A DNA stretch of 64,000 nt from Stenopsyche tienmushanensis. Its lineage: Eukaryota > Arthropoda > Insecta > Trichoptera > Stenopsychidae. Below, piece by piece: positions 10,149 through 22,834 of the stretch. The first letter of the stretch is position 1; each line of letters begins with the position of its first letter. Position numbers and translations under genes: made by a program. The notes under the pieces are model-generated. The model had not been told where the DNA came from and did no database searches. It saw only the letters and a program-made list of their open reading frames with translations. Where the stretch lies: assembly GCA_008973525.1 (NCBI GenBank), contig WACJ01000080.1, positions 310,001 to 374,000 of the forward strand, given 5' to 3'.

Positions 10149-12514
10149 AAAACAATAAAAACGACGAATTAGAAATAAGTCTTAATAATATTGTCTTTGA
10201 TTACACATAAATTAATTAAACTTCATGTAAAAAAATAAAGTACTTAAACATAATTTTCATATTTATAGATAGCAACGTGATTTTGAAAATAAAATTAATT
10301 GTAAGCATCGATGGATCTTAATAGAGGCTGATATCATTTCTATATTTTGTCTACTTGGGCCTTGGCCTCCGTAAATGTCGATGGCGAAACCCGAAATCTG
10401 GGTAGACATAAAATATACAAAAATGTGAATGTGTATAAACTTGTTTTGCCAATATTTTGTAAATAGATATGTGAATAAATATTTTATTCGTCTGCTTTGA
10501 AAGAAATAATGAAGACATTTTATTTGTCGAGTTTGGCAAGAAAAAAGACTTTAATCGTATACTTTAAAAAAATTACCTGCTTGACTATTGAATATTGCAC
10601 TATAGGCTTTAAATAATACAATATTTGTCAATCATTACATTTCACTAAGAATATGACTGATTAAAAAAATGTAAAAGTATTACATTTCAACGAGTTTTAA
10701 TGATGAAATGCCCACTTTTTTCCCCCACAAATGTACAACAGCAAATAGATGACTTCACTATATGACAACTAGGATAACTCTTACCGACTAACTGAGTTGT
10801 TCTTAGTTATATAGCCTGGTTCAATTACAATTCTAGTAATTATGTTCACTTCCATCACTTGACATTTTAAATGGTTGATACGCGTCTTTTCGTTTGACCA
10901 CTTTTCTTAATGCGAAATGTTTATTTTCGAATGTCATATTTTCTGCTTTTAATATTTAATAAAATTTTATATTTATTTTAAATATAATCAATATGAGGAT
11001 GATAGATCATATGATAGCTCATCTAATGAATGTAAAAATAATTTTGATATTTTATATTTATAGCAGGTAGATGATCTAATTTCAGCTAGTTTATCTATAA
11101 TTTTAAATAGGAGATTATAAAAATAATACTCTTTAATAAGTACGTAATATATCAAAATGAAAATCGATTTAGCTTATCATATTAAATTAATTCAGGAAGC
11201 CGTTACCAAATTGTAAAATTGCTCGTTCCTCGTCATATTAAATTGATCAATTTTTCGATTCGACACTTTATTAGTTAATTGAGTCCAAATGTAATTGTGT
11301 AATTTTGACCCTAAACATTTAATTGTATAGTCGATATAATCAATTAACATTTAACCTCTAGGAGTCATTTACTGTTGCAATGCTGGAGTGTAATTAATTG
11401 GATATAAAATGTTCAACTGGCAACAATTCAAGTCAAATTCAATACTCTGCAATAGTTTAAAGTTTAAATTGTATGTTTGTGGATCGATTACAATGAAACT
11501 GCTAAAGAAATATCGTTTTAGATTTTAGCTATTCGTATATATTTTTCTCAGCATTTTTTAAAATTTCCTCAAATTATAATCAACGTGTCAAAATGTCTTA
11601 ATATTTGGGAATTTATGCGTATATTCCGACGGAAATGCTCATGGCCATATTCACCAACCATAAACGTCACGGTCGTGCTTTCATTTTTGGTAAACTTTTT
11701 CTGGTGATGTATGATATGAAAGTGGAACAGATTGGTGCTACTCCATCCTGTGTTTAATAGTTTGGACTATTTCATGCTTCTCAAATGAATGTTCGAGGCA
11801 TTGCTGTTTTTTCGATTATAGTTTAAAAAGAATAGCTCACTAACAATCTTTAATTGTGCTTTGATAATTTAACAACGATTATTTAATAGAAAATGTATCA
11901 ACAAAAATATCGAATGATACTGTCACCATCTTACCACCGAATGTATTGTCAACATTTTTTTTTCTCCTTGCATAATGCCTGTTTTTATGAAATATTATTA
12001 ATTTCACGCATTCAATTTGACTAACATTAACACATATCCTATGTGTTTTTTTAAAATGTTTTTTAAAACAATATTTTCCGTCAAATATCTAGTCATAAAA
12101 ATGTCTTGATTATATATTTCAGATTTAGAGTTTTTTAAACATACAAATTTAATCTAAATAAGGTGATACCTTTTTTATTTTTGATTTCTTCATGTAAATG
12201 GTTTCAATTATTATATTAACACATTCCGTCGCTGTGTTTTGCATAGTGTCGCCGTGAGTTTCACATTATTTGCAAAATAATGCTTTGTAAAAATTGGTAT
12301 AATTCTTAAGCCGCAATAATATTGATTTCGATGCTTTTGTGGATCATAAAATGGATGTCTCGGGGCTAGTCATATATCAGAGCCAAAAATAATCCCAAGA
12401 AAAAAATCGAGAAAAAATCATTTTAAATATGTATAATAACATCTTTCGACGAAACTAGACAAATATATAGCTTTTATATATTATTTTTTGAGTGTCAAAC
12501 AATCAAAATACATA
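10149..12514. other. pain: Upstream flank of painless, no gene seen
   Basis: AT-rich intronic sequence upstream of painless. It may contain its 5' UTR exon and promoter, but I cannot place either. No ORF or repeat that I recognise. Confidence 0.5.
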
Positions 12515-13431
12515 CACTCAAACCACTTTTTGTGCGATTTCGAAGTTATGCGGTTTTTTTAAAAGCATTTTTTTTTATTTAAAAAGAGTACGTATGGAGA
12601 TATTTTGGATAAAATAGGAAATACATCATCAACACTAACCAAAATTTAGAAAAAAATATAATTTGGGACTGTGAAATCATATTACATCTGCTATCGCTGA
12701 ATTATTACCACTCCATTTATTCTGGTTTAGATTTTTGAAAAAAAATATTTCGGCTTTTTTTTGCATTTTTCCAATATTTCGACTTTTAAAAACACATTCT
12801 CCAAAGGAATTTCCAAAATTCCAACTACTTACGCAGTTATAGTTATTTTAGTAAGACGGCAACTTGGCCGGTCCTATAATAATGAAATTTTTTAACGCGT
12901 TTTACTCGAAACTTCATTTTTCAACGCGTCAAAAAATGGCTGATTTTTTACACATTCGCCATATTGTGTTTTATAGTGACATCTTTCGAAAAGACAAAAT
13001 TTACATAGAACAATGATGACAATGACACTGGGTATACTATTTCTTCTGAAGAAGAAAGCGATTTTGAGTAATCGAAAATCGCAACGAAAATTATCATACA
13101 GCGATGATAGTTTGTAATTAAAATAATTAGTATTTCTCTAGTGAATGTCTAGTATTTGAGATGCCAGATGTCAGACATCCTTAAAATTTTACCAACGACG
13201 CAAGACGTTCTTTAAATGTTACCAAAAATGTTATTTTTTAATTGTCTTATTGTTTCCCTTTTTATTAACTTTTTTAATGCGTTTTTGATATATTTTACAT
13301 AGCTCTTTTAAAGTTATGCGGTTTTTAAAAACCATGGAACGCATCTTCACTTTTTCCTATGTAAGTCATAGCTTTTTTTGTGCGATTTTCCACGGAACGC
13401 ATCTACTGCACACAAAAAAAAGGTTTAAATG
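12515..13431. mobile_element. 917-bp non-autonomous TA-flanked DNA transposon
   Basis: Starts CACTCAAACCACTTTTTG and ends GGTTTAAATG; the ends are imperfect inverted repeats (CACTCAAACC against CATTTAAACC). Both flanks are TA (12513-12514 and 13432-13433), as expected for Tc1/mariner-type insertion. Contains the words AAGTTATGCGGTTTTT and CGGAACGCATCTAC. A second copy lies at about 57150-57890, with matching internal text such as ATCGAAAATCGCAACG. No transposase found. Confidence 0.7.
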
Positions 13432-13989
13432 TATTAGGCGTTTTCGCGCGATCGGACTTATATATGCGTTGCGCGAAACACGCGTTTTCATGCGAGCGGA
13501 CCGGAATGAGTTAATATAGATGATAATTTAGACTTTTTTTGTTAGCAAGTTTGCATTCATAAGACCATGAAGTACCACCAAGATTACCCTTTTCATTATT
13601 GCGAAACGAAGAAAACTCGATCGAATTACGATGTAGAAAAACCAGTCCTCTTGGTTTCGGCATCGAAAAGATTCTTCAATCTCATTTTTCCCAACGAACT
13701 CAAGTCATCATCAAATAAATGAAAGTTGTTTTTCGTTGCATACCGTTAATTGATCCACTTGGTACTATTTTGAACTTAAGTGCATCTTGATAAAATATTG
13801 AAGGACTTACTAATTCAATCTATTCATTGCATGTGCGAACTCAATGCTTATTTTATTATGAGCCGAGTCGAGATTGGTGTTTCATAAGATGTGCACTTGA
13901 ATCTCATTTATTGAAATGAGTCGAATTTATCTCGGAAATAGGACATTAACATACGTTAGGTCATAGGTTAATAATTCAAGATGTATTAT

Positions 13990-14330
13990 AAACTAGCGAA
14001 TACCCGGCATGTGCTGCAATGCCATAAGCGCTTAATAATTATTTGAAAAGAAACGCAGTACGTGGTTTATTACTTTAGGTGACGTGTAGCGCGAGCCGAA
14101 GAACAGGGATCCAAAAGTATATGTACACTCGCTCTCGCCTCGCAGCTCAAACTTCATTTCGCCAGATCAATATGCACCAACATGGTGCATCATACAATAT
14201 TTTTACTATGCCTATATTATTCCCGCAAGTGTAAACAATAAGTTGATAAAGTTTTATCGTAATCGGATGAACAGTATGGCAACACATTAAATACGAACAA
14301 ACAAACATTGATTTTTATGTATTAGATAAT
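13990..14330 (+). repeat. ACCCGGCATG interspersed repeat, copy 1
   Basis: Begins TAGCGAATACCCGGCATG and ends in GGATGAACAGTATGGCAAC followed by ACGAACAAACAAACATT. It is collinear with 22485-22830 (same orientation) and with 15000-15230 (reverse). The 3' end with AACA units resembles LINE/SINE tails, so a retroposon origin is inferred. No ORF. Confidence 0.65.
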
Positions 14331-14999
14331 ATCTTTGTTTTTGCAAGTTTCGCGTATTTCAATCGTTTTTATGATTTTACTAGTACACCTTCAACGCTTG
14401 AATCGTTCGTCGTGCCATATGACCTGTCCGCTGTCATTTCAGACATTGAACTCAATTATTGTGCCCCGATTGTGTGCTTTTCCATTAAAGGGAATGCTTT
14501 TTTGATCGGAAATTTTGGATGCAAGTTGGCAAGAATTCACGATGGCTTTGTATTGATTTAGCAAATTGATTGTCAAGGAGTCCCATCGCCTATAATGCCA
14601 GATGACCATAAATGGTCGTATGAACCGTGGATGGCCGACGAATTGTCTCTCCGTGTGTCACAAGAATCGCCCCCGCATTTCGCTTCATAATCGTGCGATT
14701 TCTCAATCGATTTTTACAAATAACGAGCCCTGATTGCTGCAGTATTCAACAATGCTCGTTGGTTCTATTTTTTCCAGCTGGACAAGCATGACGCATTTAA
14801 ACCTCAAAAATACACAACCTCAAGTGGATTGCTTCGTCATGAATACAAGCTGTATTTACGAACAGCATTTCGCTCATTTTTGAGCTCTTTGATTGCAGAA
14901 TGACGCTTTTTAGTTTTGAACAGATCCGAGGTATTTGATGGGACGTTAATTTGAAGTCCATTAGCAAAATTACAAAAAAATCCCTTATCGTTATTTATG

Positions 15000-15230
15000 G
15001 ATGATACGAATATTTGTTTGTTCATATTTTATGCGCTGCCATATCGTTCATCCGATTGCGATGAAATTTTGGGGAGTTGTTGTGTACACCTTCGTGAGCG
15101 TTATAGAATTGGTACAAGTATTTTTTTTGTGTACGCAATTTGTTATGCGAGACGTTTAGCGGATGCACCATGTTGGCGCATATTGATCTGGTGAAATGAA
15201 GCTTGGGCCGTGCTCCGCTCACGAAATAAA
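15000..15230 (-). repeat. ACCCGGCATG repeat, partial reverse copy
   Basis: Reverse complement of the 3' two thirds of the 13990-14330 repeat: TGTTTGTTCATAT tail, then GCTGCCATATCGTTCATCCG and CACCATGTTGGCGCATATTG. The head is missing. Confidence 0.6.
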
Positions 15231-15234
15231 GTCG

Positions 15235-17322
15235 AGTGGACATTTAGGCTTAGGGATGACGACATATCTGGAAGGCTTTATTCATATCATCTTTACCCGT
15301 CGATTTGACGGGTATAGATAGAGTTAGGTATTTAAAAAAAATCAGTAAATCGATTGATATCGTTCCTCAACGATTGAATTATAATTTCAATTGCCGCCTT
15401 CGTTTTTCATTGTTTTGGAATCCCAAAAGCGCAACATGGGCATTCTTCAAATGAGCATTAATAACGCATCGTTCAAGAACCATTCCAGATTTAATAGTTC
15501 CAGGCTTAAATTTTAATTTTAGACATTCATTGCTGCTTTCTGGATCATAAAGTCTGTGCACAGGGGCTCGACACTGCTTCGCATAGGATCGTATAAATAT
15601 CGTAATATTTTTTTATTGGCGGTCGTATATCGTTTCGGTTTGGTCTTATGCGTATTTTGGGATTAATTAATAATGAAAATTTTCCTCTTAGATGCTGCAG
15701 CAAGCATCCGATTTAGCTTTGGGTAACAAGCGAATAAATTACAATGTAAATTAAGGTTAATGTTAATATCCAGAGAACTTATATGTACGGTGATTTCGTA
15801 AGACAATCGCGTGAAGAATTTCAACGGTGTACTTCGAAGGAGCTAATGAAATTGGATCCTCAGCAAATAAAAGCAGAATTAACATGATTCGTAATGCAGG
15901 ATCATCTTCATCGGTTTGGAAAGAATTTATACACACGAAGCAGATCACTTTCACACAATACGGCATATAAAGCTGATGTAAGTCGATTCGACTAACATAT
16001 CTGTGTGGTATTGAACAGGCGCATAATGGAGAAGCTATAAAGCGATAAAATTAAATGAAAGGACATTTTCTGCTTTTAGTTTTGTTTATACTCCAGTCAC
16101 TACATCTCTAATGAAATGTATTCAAACGTTAAAATGAAAGGAAGTGACTCTTTGTGATCTCATATTTGCAGTCTTTGTATCCGATGAATAACTGACCAGT
16201 TTAGCTGTTGTGAATTCTAAATTCGATGTCCGTCCTCATAAGACTTAACTTCCTGCGGAAACATTTCATCGTTGGTATGGTATATGGGATTTTATTATTT
16301 GAGAATCTCGACGAGGACATTGGATTGATTCGATTTAAAAACGACGCTCAATATGGCCATAAATTTCTAAGTCTAATTATTTATTCTATTCGTGTCGCAG
16401 CTGTTTGCTTCTGTACTATTTGCCTAAGTAAAACATCAGCATGTCGCTCGTGTTATATATATTTTTTTAAGTAAGATAAACAAAGTGTGCTTGAAACTAC
16501 AGTTTGGCTGAGTTTAGATTTTTTATTTATTTTATTCGTACTGTACTCGTTAAAATATTTTGAAGAAGTTTTTGAATCGTGGGTGTAGATTTGGTCCAAT
16601 TAAATAGCAATCATCTCCGACTTTGTATTTGATGATAGCGACTAGGGTTTAAGTAGCGGCACCCGTGCAAGCTTCATTAACCCTTTGACCGTTAGCGGAA
16701 TCCGATCATTATATTATTTGTTTGGATTAAAAAAATAAGAAAATGCTTGACACTTTCGCACGGTAGAAACGAAACATTTTAGTTCATAGGAAAATTTGAT
16801 TTTATGTACTGTTTTTTTTTCCATTTATCAACGAAAATTGTTAGATAAAATATTAAGCTGTGCTTGTGTAATATATAATAAAATAGGCTTGCTACTTATC
16901 TAATAGTTGCTTTATGACCTATATTAGTGGATTCTGGTCCTGGTTTGAACTCCGTTGTCCCTTATCAGGGGACATCGTAATTCTAGTATATCACTCGGAT
17001 GTCCCCTTTCGTGGAACATTAAAGTTAATTAGTGATTACGATCAACTTATTCCAGTACAAATTTTTGAGAAATGCATGTTTCCCTGAAGTTTTCTGTTGA
17101 AATGGCACAAGAAATCAAATCAAAATATGGTACAATTACTAAGATATATTAAAAAAAATGTCACCGAGTTTTTCGTCAAAGGAGAATGCACATATTTTTG
17201 AGGGCTAGAAATGTATATTATCAACTCTTATATAATTTACTGCGTCTAAGAAGAAGAGTATTGGGGAGTGCTTCAAAGTTTTTTATACTGTACAAAATTA
17301 TAAGTTTTTTTTTTTGCAAATA
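15235..17322. other. Intronic sequence, little recognisable
   Basis: No gene seen. A TTAA at 16677 is followed by CCCTTTGACCGTTAGCGG, a piggyBac/MITE-like start, without a convincing partner end. A reverse copy of the short CTATTTTATTATATATTA repeat sits at about 16830-16910. Confidence 0.4.
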
Positions 17323-17725
17323 CACTTGGGTCTATTTGTATGCGATAGATACGTTCCACGGGGAGTCGCATATAAAAAATCCGCATAAAAAAGACTTGAA
17401 CTACATAGAAAACTGAGGGATGGGTTCCATTATTTTTAAAAACCGCATAACTTCAAATCAATGTGATGAAATGTACCAAAAATCGCATAAAAAAACTTAG
17501 CGAAGATTAACCAAATTTTTTTTACGCACTTCGTAATATGAAGACTTGCAATTCTTAAGCTCGTGCTGGAATTTGAAAGCACGCTCAGAATTTGAGTCAT
17601 GTACAATAAATAGATTGACCAGTTTCTTGTATATTTTTTACTGTAAGGTAAGGTTCTATTATTATTAAAAACCGCATAACTTCAAAATCGCATAAAAAAG
17701 ATCCGCATAAAAACAGACCCAAGTG
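17323..17725. mobile_element. MITE 'CACTTGGGTCT', 403-bp copy
   Basis: Terminal inverted repeats CACTTGGGTCTATTTGTATG and its counterpart ending ACAGACCCAAGTG. Flanks are TA at the left and CA at the right (a decayed TA duplication). The inside is rich in CCGCATAA / TTATGCGG words in both orientations. Non-coding. Other copies: 45091-45328 and 61995-62369. Confidence 0.78.
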
Positions 17726-20590
17726 CATATATTTCTTGACGATTGTGTGAATGTGTATTTAATGACATTTTCGAATAGTGAAAATCACCGATATGCATCT
17801 AACTAACGAGTATTAATGTCAAACGATACTCCCAACAATCGTAATGGACGATTTCACAGTTGAACTTCACGCGTCGTTAATGGAAGAGGCTGTTGTGGCT
17901 TGAAAGAATTTGACATTTAATTTGAGACATGGCGCAGATCAACGACGCCGGCATGGATAACAAAGATCTTGTCGCTGCTAACTTTATTGGGTCCATACGT
18001 TTTTTAGATTTTACTATGCTGAGGGCAATCAGGCTTGCAATTCTCTGTAGTGATTTTTTAAACCGGAAATAAGGTCACAAAAAAGCATAATCCGTGGGAG
18101 TATAATTGAACTCGGTTATAACGCGCAAAATAGAGCGGTAAAGATTTTATGAAGCAGATTGGCTTCATATTAATTTACGTTTCTTTTTTTGTGCCCGTAC
18201 ATCGCTGTTTTTATTTACTTTTTTTAATGAATTTGAAATCGCCTGGTAAGAGTGAAGCTTATATTTGATCTCAAGATACCTGTTATTTTAATATGTATAC
18301 TCGTTATAAGCGTGAAATGCATGCATTGCGATTCCCAGCACCGATTAATCGTTCTTTGTTCGACTTTCTTTACATTGTTGGTATGATGTGAACATGGTGT
18401 GGATAGGTATTGCTTTTTGGCAAACTAAACAAGCCATATTATAATTATGCTATTTTTTATGTTACATAACACTTATGTCTTAATTGATAGTTAGGTGGTA
18501 TAAGGTTTTTAATTTGTAATTAAAAAAATTAGATTGATTTGATACAAACATGCTATAAACTAGACACACGTATCTGCCATAGAAGCGTTTGCTATAAGGA
18601 AATTGCTTAAGAAATGATTGGAAGTATACAGTATTTTCGTAATCGCTACACTAAACCAATTAATTTCGTTATTGGAGCTATATTTCATCGGTACTAAAAT
18701 TTATTTTTTAAGATTTATTTCTGAGCTGATTAATAATTGGGGTTGAGGTCTCTGCTATAATGCTATTATGTGCAATAAGCGATAAATATTCGCGGATTGT
18801 ATCATCTTTGTGCTGTGATTATTTTATTTTTTCAAATATAGATAAAGTAGCTTTGCAGCTGAAAAAAAATATTAGTACTTTTTATTGCTGCAATTTCACC
18901 ATGTGCTGAACAAAGAACTCTTCTTATCGATATTTACGCAACATTTTTACGCGGATCCTTTGCTTAATGAGTACCCGCATCCAAACGAGGATGTGTTTAA
19001 TCATCGAACGAGACATTCTTTTAACATTTGGTCTTTTTTTCCTCGAAACTATCTAAAAAGCTGTGAACCAGATATTGTCGTGATAGGAAGAATCGTGGCC
19101 GGTCAGCAAGGGGTCAAATAGCGAAAGATTCAATTCTGAAAATTACATCGGACGTATTTCAAAATTCATAGATAGTAATTCAAAGACATGTAAATTGAGT
19201 ACGTTACGACACGTATACGCTTTTTTCTGCATTTTGCTGACCTATGCTTGGTAATCAAATTTCAAAGCAATGAGAAGAATCTAGCAATGTTGAATGCTTA
19301 AATATTATTTTTGTACAAACGTAAAAACAACAACGACACAAAACAAATCACAGATTTTGAAAACAAAAATACGGGGTCTAAAAGATCAAAATTTGCACAA
19401 TTAAAATGTGCATACACATATTTTTTATATAAATAATTTTTGTGCATATAAAAGTCAGCCTACCTGTAATATGTATTTCTTTTTTATTATCCATTATTTC
19501 AATTTCTTACCATCAATCGACTTTCGCATGCATATTCATCATTCTTCGAGACCTTCTAAGGTATTATAACAAAAAACTTACTTTACTGCAAATTCTCTCA
19601 ATCCTTGGCGGTTTTTATTGGGTTAATGAAACGACGACATCAACATTCTGATGTATTCTATTACAGAATACCTTTCCAAACCCAGTTTTGGTTTAGTCAT
19701 CGTGGTTTTGTATGTGGCGTCTTAAAAAATACATTGTTCGCCAAAAAGCCGATTGTATTCAACGAACAACGTTGCTTTTTGTCTGTTATTCGACATTTTC
19801 TAAAAAATATATTTAACTCTTCCACTTTACATTCGTTTAAATGACAATAGCACTTCATGTATCAATCCTTTTTATTGTATGTATACTTTTGTGTCAATTT
19901 TAAGCGGGAGTATCCTTGATTTAAGTCTTAGGACCGGTCATCAATATCAATTCATGGAGAAATATCACATCCATATCGTCTATATTATAGATTCACCTCA
20001 TTGTATGCAATATTTAAAAATATATTTTGAATATGGAGGAGAAATTAGCGTTGGTAATAGAAATTAAGATAAAATTTAGAATATTAAAGATATAATTATT
20101 TAGAATTCCGCGGTTTTTCAAACATCCATATATCAGTCCACTTAATCAACCGTTTTCCTGAATCCTGGGTAAAAAATGATGTCAGATTGACCGATAAACG
20201 CTTGTTGTGTTATGGGTTGGAACCCGAACTGAACCGAAAACTGATAAAACCGTTATTTTTATCGAAATGAAAACCGAAATTAAACCGGTTCGAAAATATC
20301 GGTTTTTCGTTTCAGTGCACGTCTTACGCGAAAGAGAGCTATGTGACCTTCATCATTATTATGCGGAATTTGTTTCATTGTATTCGTCTGATAATATTGT
20401 AATCTTTATTTTTCGTTCATCCTTTTAATTACCCTGCTAAATCAATACTTTAGATAATATTGTTGTCAGCCCAAATTTCAGCTTGTAGTCTTAAATCATC
20501 ATTGTGTATTCAATTTGGCTCCTCTCTTTCTATATAGATATTTGCTATGTACTCGGACTGGAATTACCACATTTCTTTCCTAGTTTTATG
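17726..20590. other. Intronic sequence, no gene seen
   Basis: AT-rich. The only recurrent text is near 20215-20340, a block of GAACCGAAA/CGGTTCG words ending TGCACGTCTTACGCG, repeated at about 52865-52940. Small ORFs here have no recognisable family and look like chance. Confidence 0.4.
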
Positions 20591-21013
20591 CAGGGCCGTA
20601 GCAAGGGGGTGGCAAAGCAGGCCACGGGCGCAACTGGGCTTGGGGCGCAAAACGCAGCATACTTGAGTTTTTATTTTACTTGACCACTCTCCTTTATATG
20701 AATCAAAAATGTTTTTTGATGATTGTAAAATTTACAACAACCCACCCGATCAGTCTTCTTCGGACAACTTTGTTTTGTAACGAGAGTTCGTAATTATTCT
20801 GTAAACATCAGGTATGGCGTTCGATCGCGAAGTGATCATTCGTCATGTCAGCGATTCGAAAAACAGACCGATTGGACACACTTACCATGTGGCCACTTCG
20901 TCCTCTTTTAGCGCTTTTTGCGGCATTTTCCATGATCTGTAGGATCACTATGATCACAGAAACTCCCTCAGAGGCTAACTTACATAGGTGACTCGCGCCA
21001 AATGAGGTCGCGA
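20591..21013 (+). repeat. CAGGGCCGTAGC non-autonomous element, copy 1
   Basis: Starts CAGGGCCGTAGCAAGGGG with GGCCACGGGCGC, then GTCAGTCTTCTT-like text, CATTCGTCATGTCAGCG and GCGGCATTTTCCATGATC. Collinear in part with 42075-42260 (same strand) and reversed at 46893-47190. The CAGxGCCGTA end resembles DNA-transposon termini; assignment to a superfamily is not possible here. Confidence 0.5.
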
Positions 21014-22484
21014 ACGAGTCTAGAGCCCCCCAACCCCATATATGTTTAAAACTTCGAAAGTTACTGATAGTTTAGTGAGAATTTAAAAAAAAATGATATT
21101 ATTACAAAAAATCACCCGCGCTAGACCATATGCAGTCCGTTAAAATGGCCCGCCGATAATGTGTTCTTGTACTAAGATTTAAGTCTTGACACTTGTTCTT
21201 GTGTCGGTCGATGACGTGATAATGTATCATCACTTTGATATAACCTAATGAATATTCATTAGGTAAATAATATTCACAAATAAAAGCAAATGCTCTGATT
21301 TGTTTGTCCTCATAAGAACGTCTTGAAAGAACGTAAATAAATTCGATATGCGTATATTGATTAATACATTGCATTCCAAGAAGTATGCAAATCAAATGTG
21401 GAAAAATGATTCCAGTAACGAAAATCTAATTAAAATAATTACATATGTATGTTTTTCAATTCCTCATGCGATTACGACATCGGGATTTTATATAGTTTAA
21501 TGACACAGGATTTGCTGTATTTTGGAAGCTTTTTTCCCTTTGGAATATTTGTTGATCGTTGATGATTTAATCGATAATTGCGACGTTAATGATGATTAAT
21601 ATTTGCTGTCGCATTCAAAAATCACGGCGCAGCGCAACCGTATGAAGCAATCGCAACTGCCTCATTAATTGACGTCCTCTTTTCGCTTTCGGCAAATGGT
21701 TATTATAATTATTGCTGAAATTCATGTACTTCTTTGTGGCTCCGTCGGATGGATTAAGCAATACTCGAATTGCTATTCTTATGCTACAAAAATCGAACCA
21801 GTTGAATCAAATATCTCCTCACAAGACAACTTGTAAAACATGCATCAATTGGGATGTTGTTTTTGAGGGCAGGGCAACAAGCTCACGACATTTAATTGGT
21901 GTTTTTCTAGTCTTTTCGTTCTAGTTCGACTCATCTCAAGAGTCAAGACGAATCTCGATATTAAATTAGCCGATGATTAGCAATCAAATAATGTATGACC
22001 GGGATAAAAGCACAAAAAAGGTATGCTGTCATTTAGTGTATCGTTTGAAGGACTCTGATGAAGTGCTTAGTAATCATCATTTTCAGTTGCATTCATGCTT
22101 ACGTCAAGTCTGTCCTAATTTATTCCAAGTCTAAATGAATAGACGTTCAAAAATTGGGTCGATTTGTGGTATTTTTTTAGTCGAAAGCTTTGTCTTCAGA
22201 GATTTTATTTTAGTGATTTTCGTTTATATACATATTTCGTTTCGTCGATAGATTACGATTCGTGTTTAGTCTAGATATTTGTTTATATCATTTAAGGGCA
22301 ATCAAGCCTTTCTCAAGCAAGTGGCAAAAATGAGAAAATAGTGCATTGTTAGGGTTAAATGCTGAATGCATGAGAATTGTCAAGCAATAATCTTATATTT
22401 TGATCATAAGCAAAGTAAATTGTAGGATCAAAATAAATAAGATCAGAAGATATGATCATTTTAATCGATCGTTTTAATTGCATA
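21014..22484. other. Intronic sequence, nothing recognised
   Basis: No coding region with family resemblance and no clear repeat termini. Confidence 0.4.
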
Positions 22485-22830
22485 CTAGCGAAGACCCGGC
22501 ATGCGTTGCAATGCACGCTTAATAATTATTTGTAAAGAAACGCAGTACGTGGTTTATTGCTTCAGGTCACGTGTAGCGCGAGTCGAAGAGCTGGGATCCA
22601 AAATATCCAAGACTTAACCACCGTATTGCGCGCGCATCCGTTCTCTCCCCGTTTCCGCAGCTCAAACTTCATTTCACCAGACCAATATGGTGCATCCATA
22701 CAATATTTTTACTATGCCTATGTTATTCCCGCAGGTGTAAACAGTAATTTGACAAAGTTTAATCGCAATCTGATGCACGGTATGGCAGCACATTACATAC
22801 GAACAAACATATATTAATTTTTAATATTAG
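22485..22830 (+). repeat. ACCCGGCATG interspersed repeat, copy 2
   Basis: Starts TAGCGAAGACCCGGCATGCG; collinear with 13990-14330, including GTACGTGGTTTATT, GTGTAGCGCGAG, GCAGCTCAAACTTCATTTC and a GTATGGCAGCACAT end followed by ACGAACAAACATA. Confidence 0.65.
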
Positions 22831-22834
22831 ATTT

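Noticed and set aside
16677..17040. piggyBac-like MITE starting TTAA-CCCTTTGACCG
   Set aside because: The opposite end near 17033 does not form a convincing inverted repeat, so only the start is mentioned.
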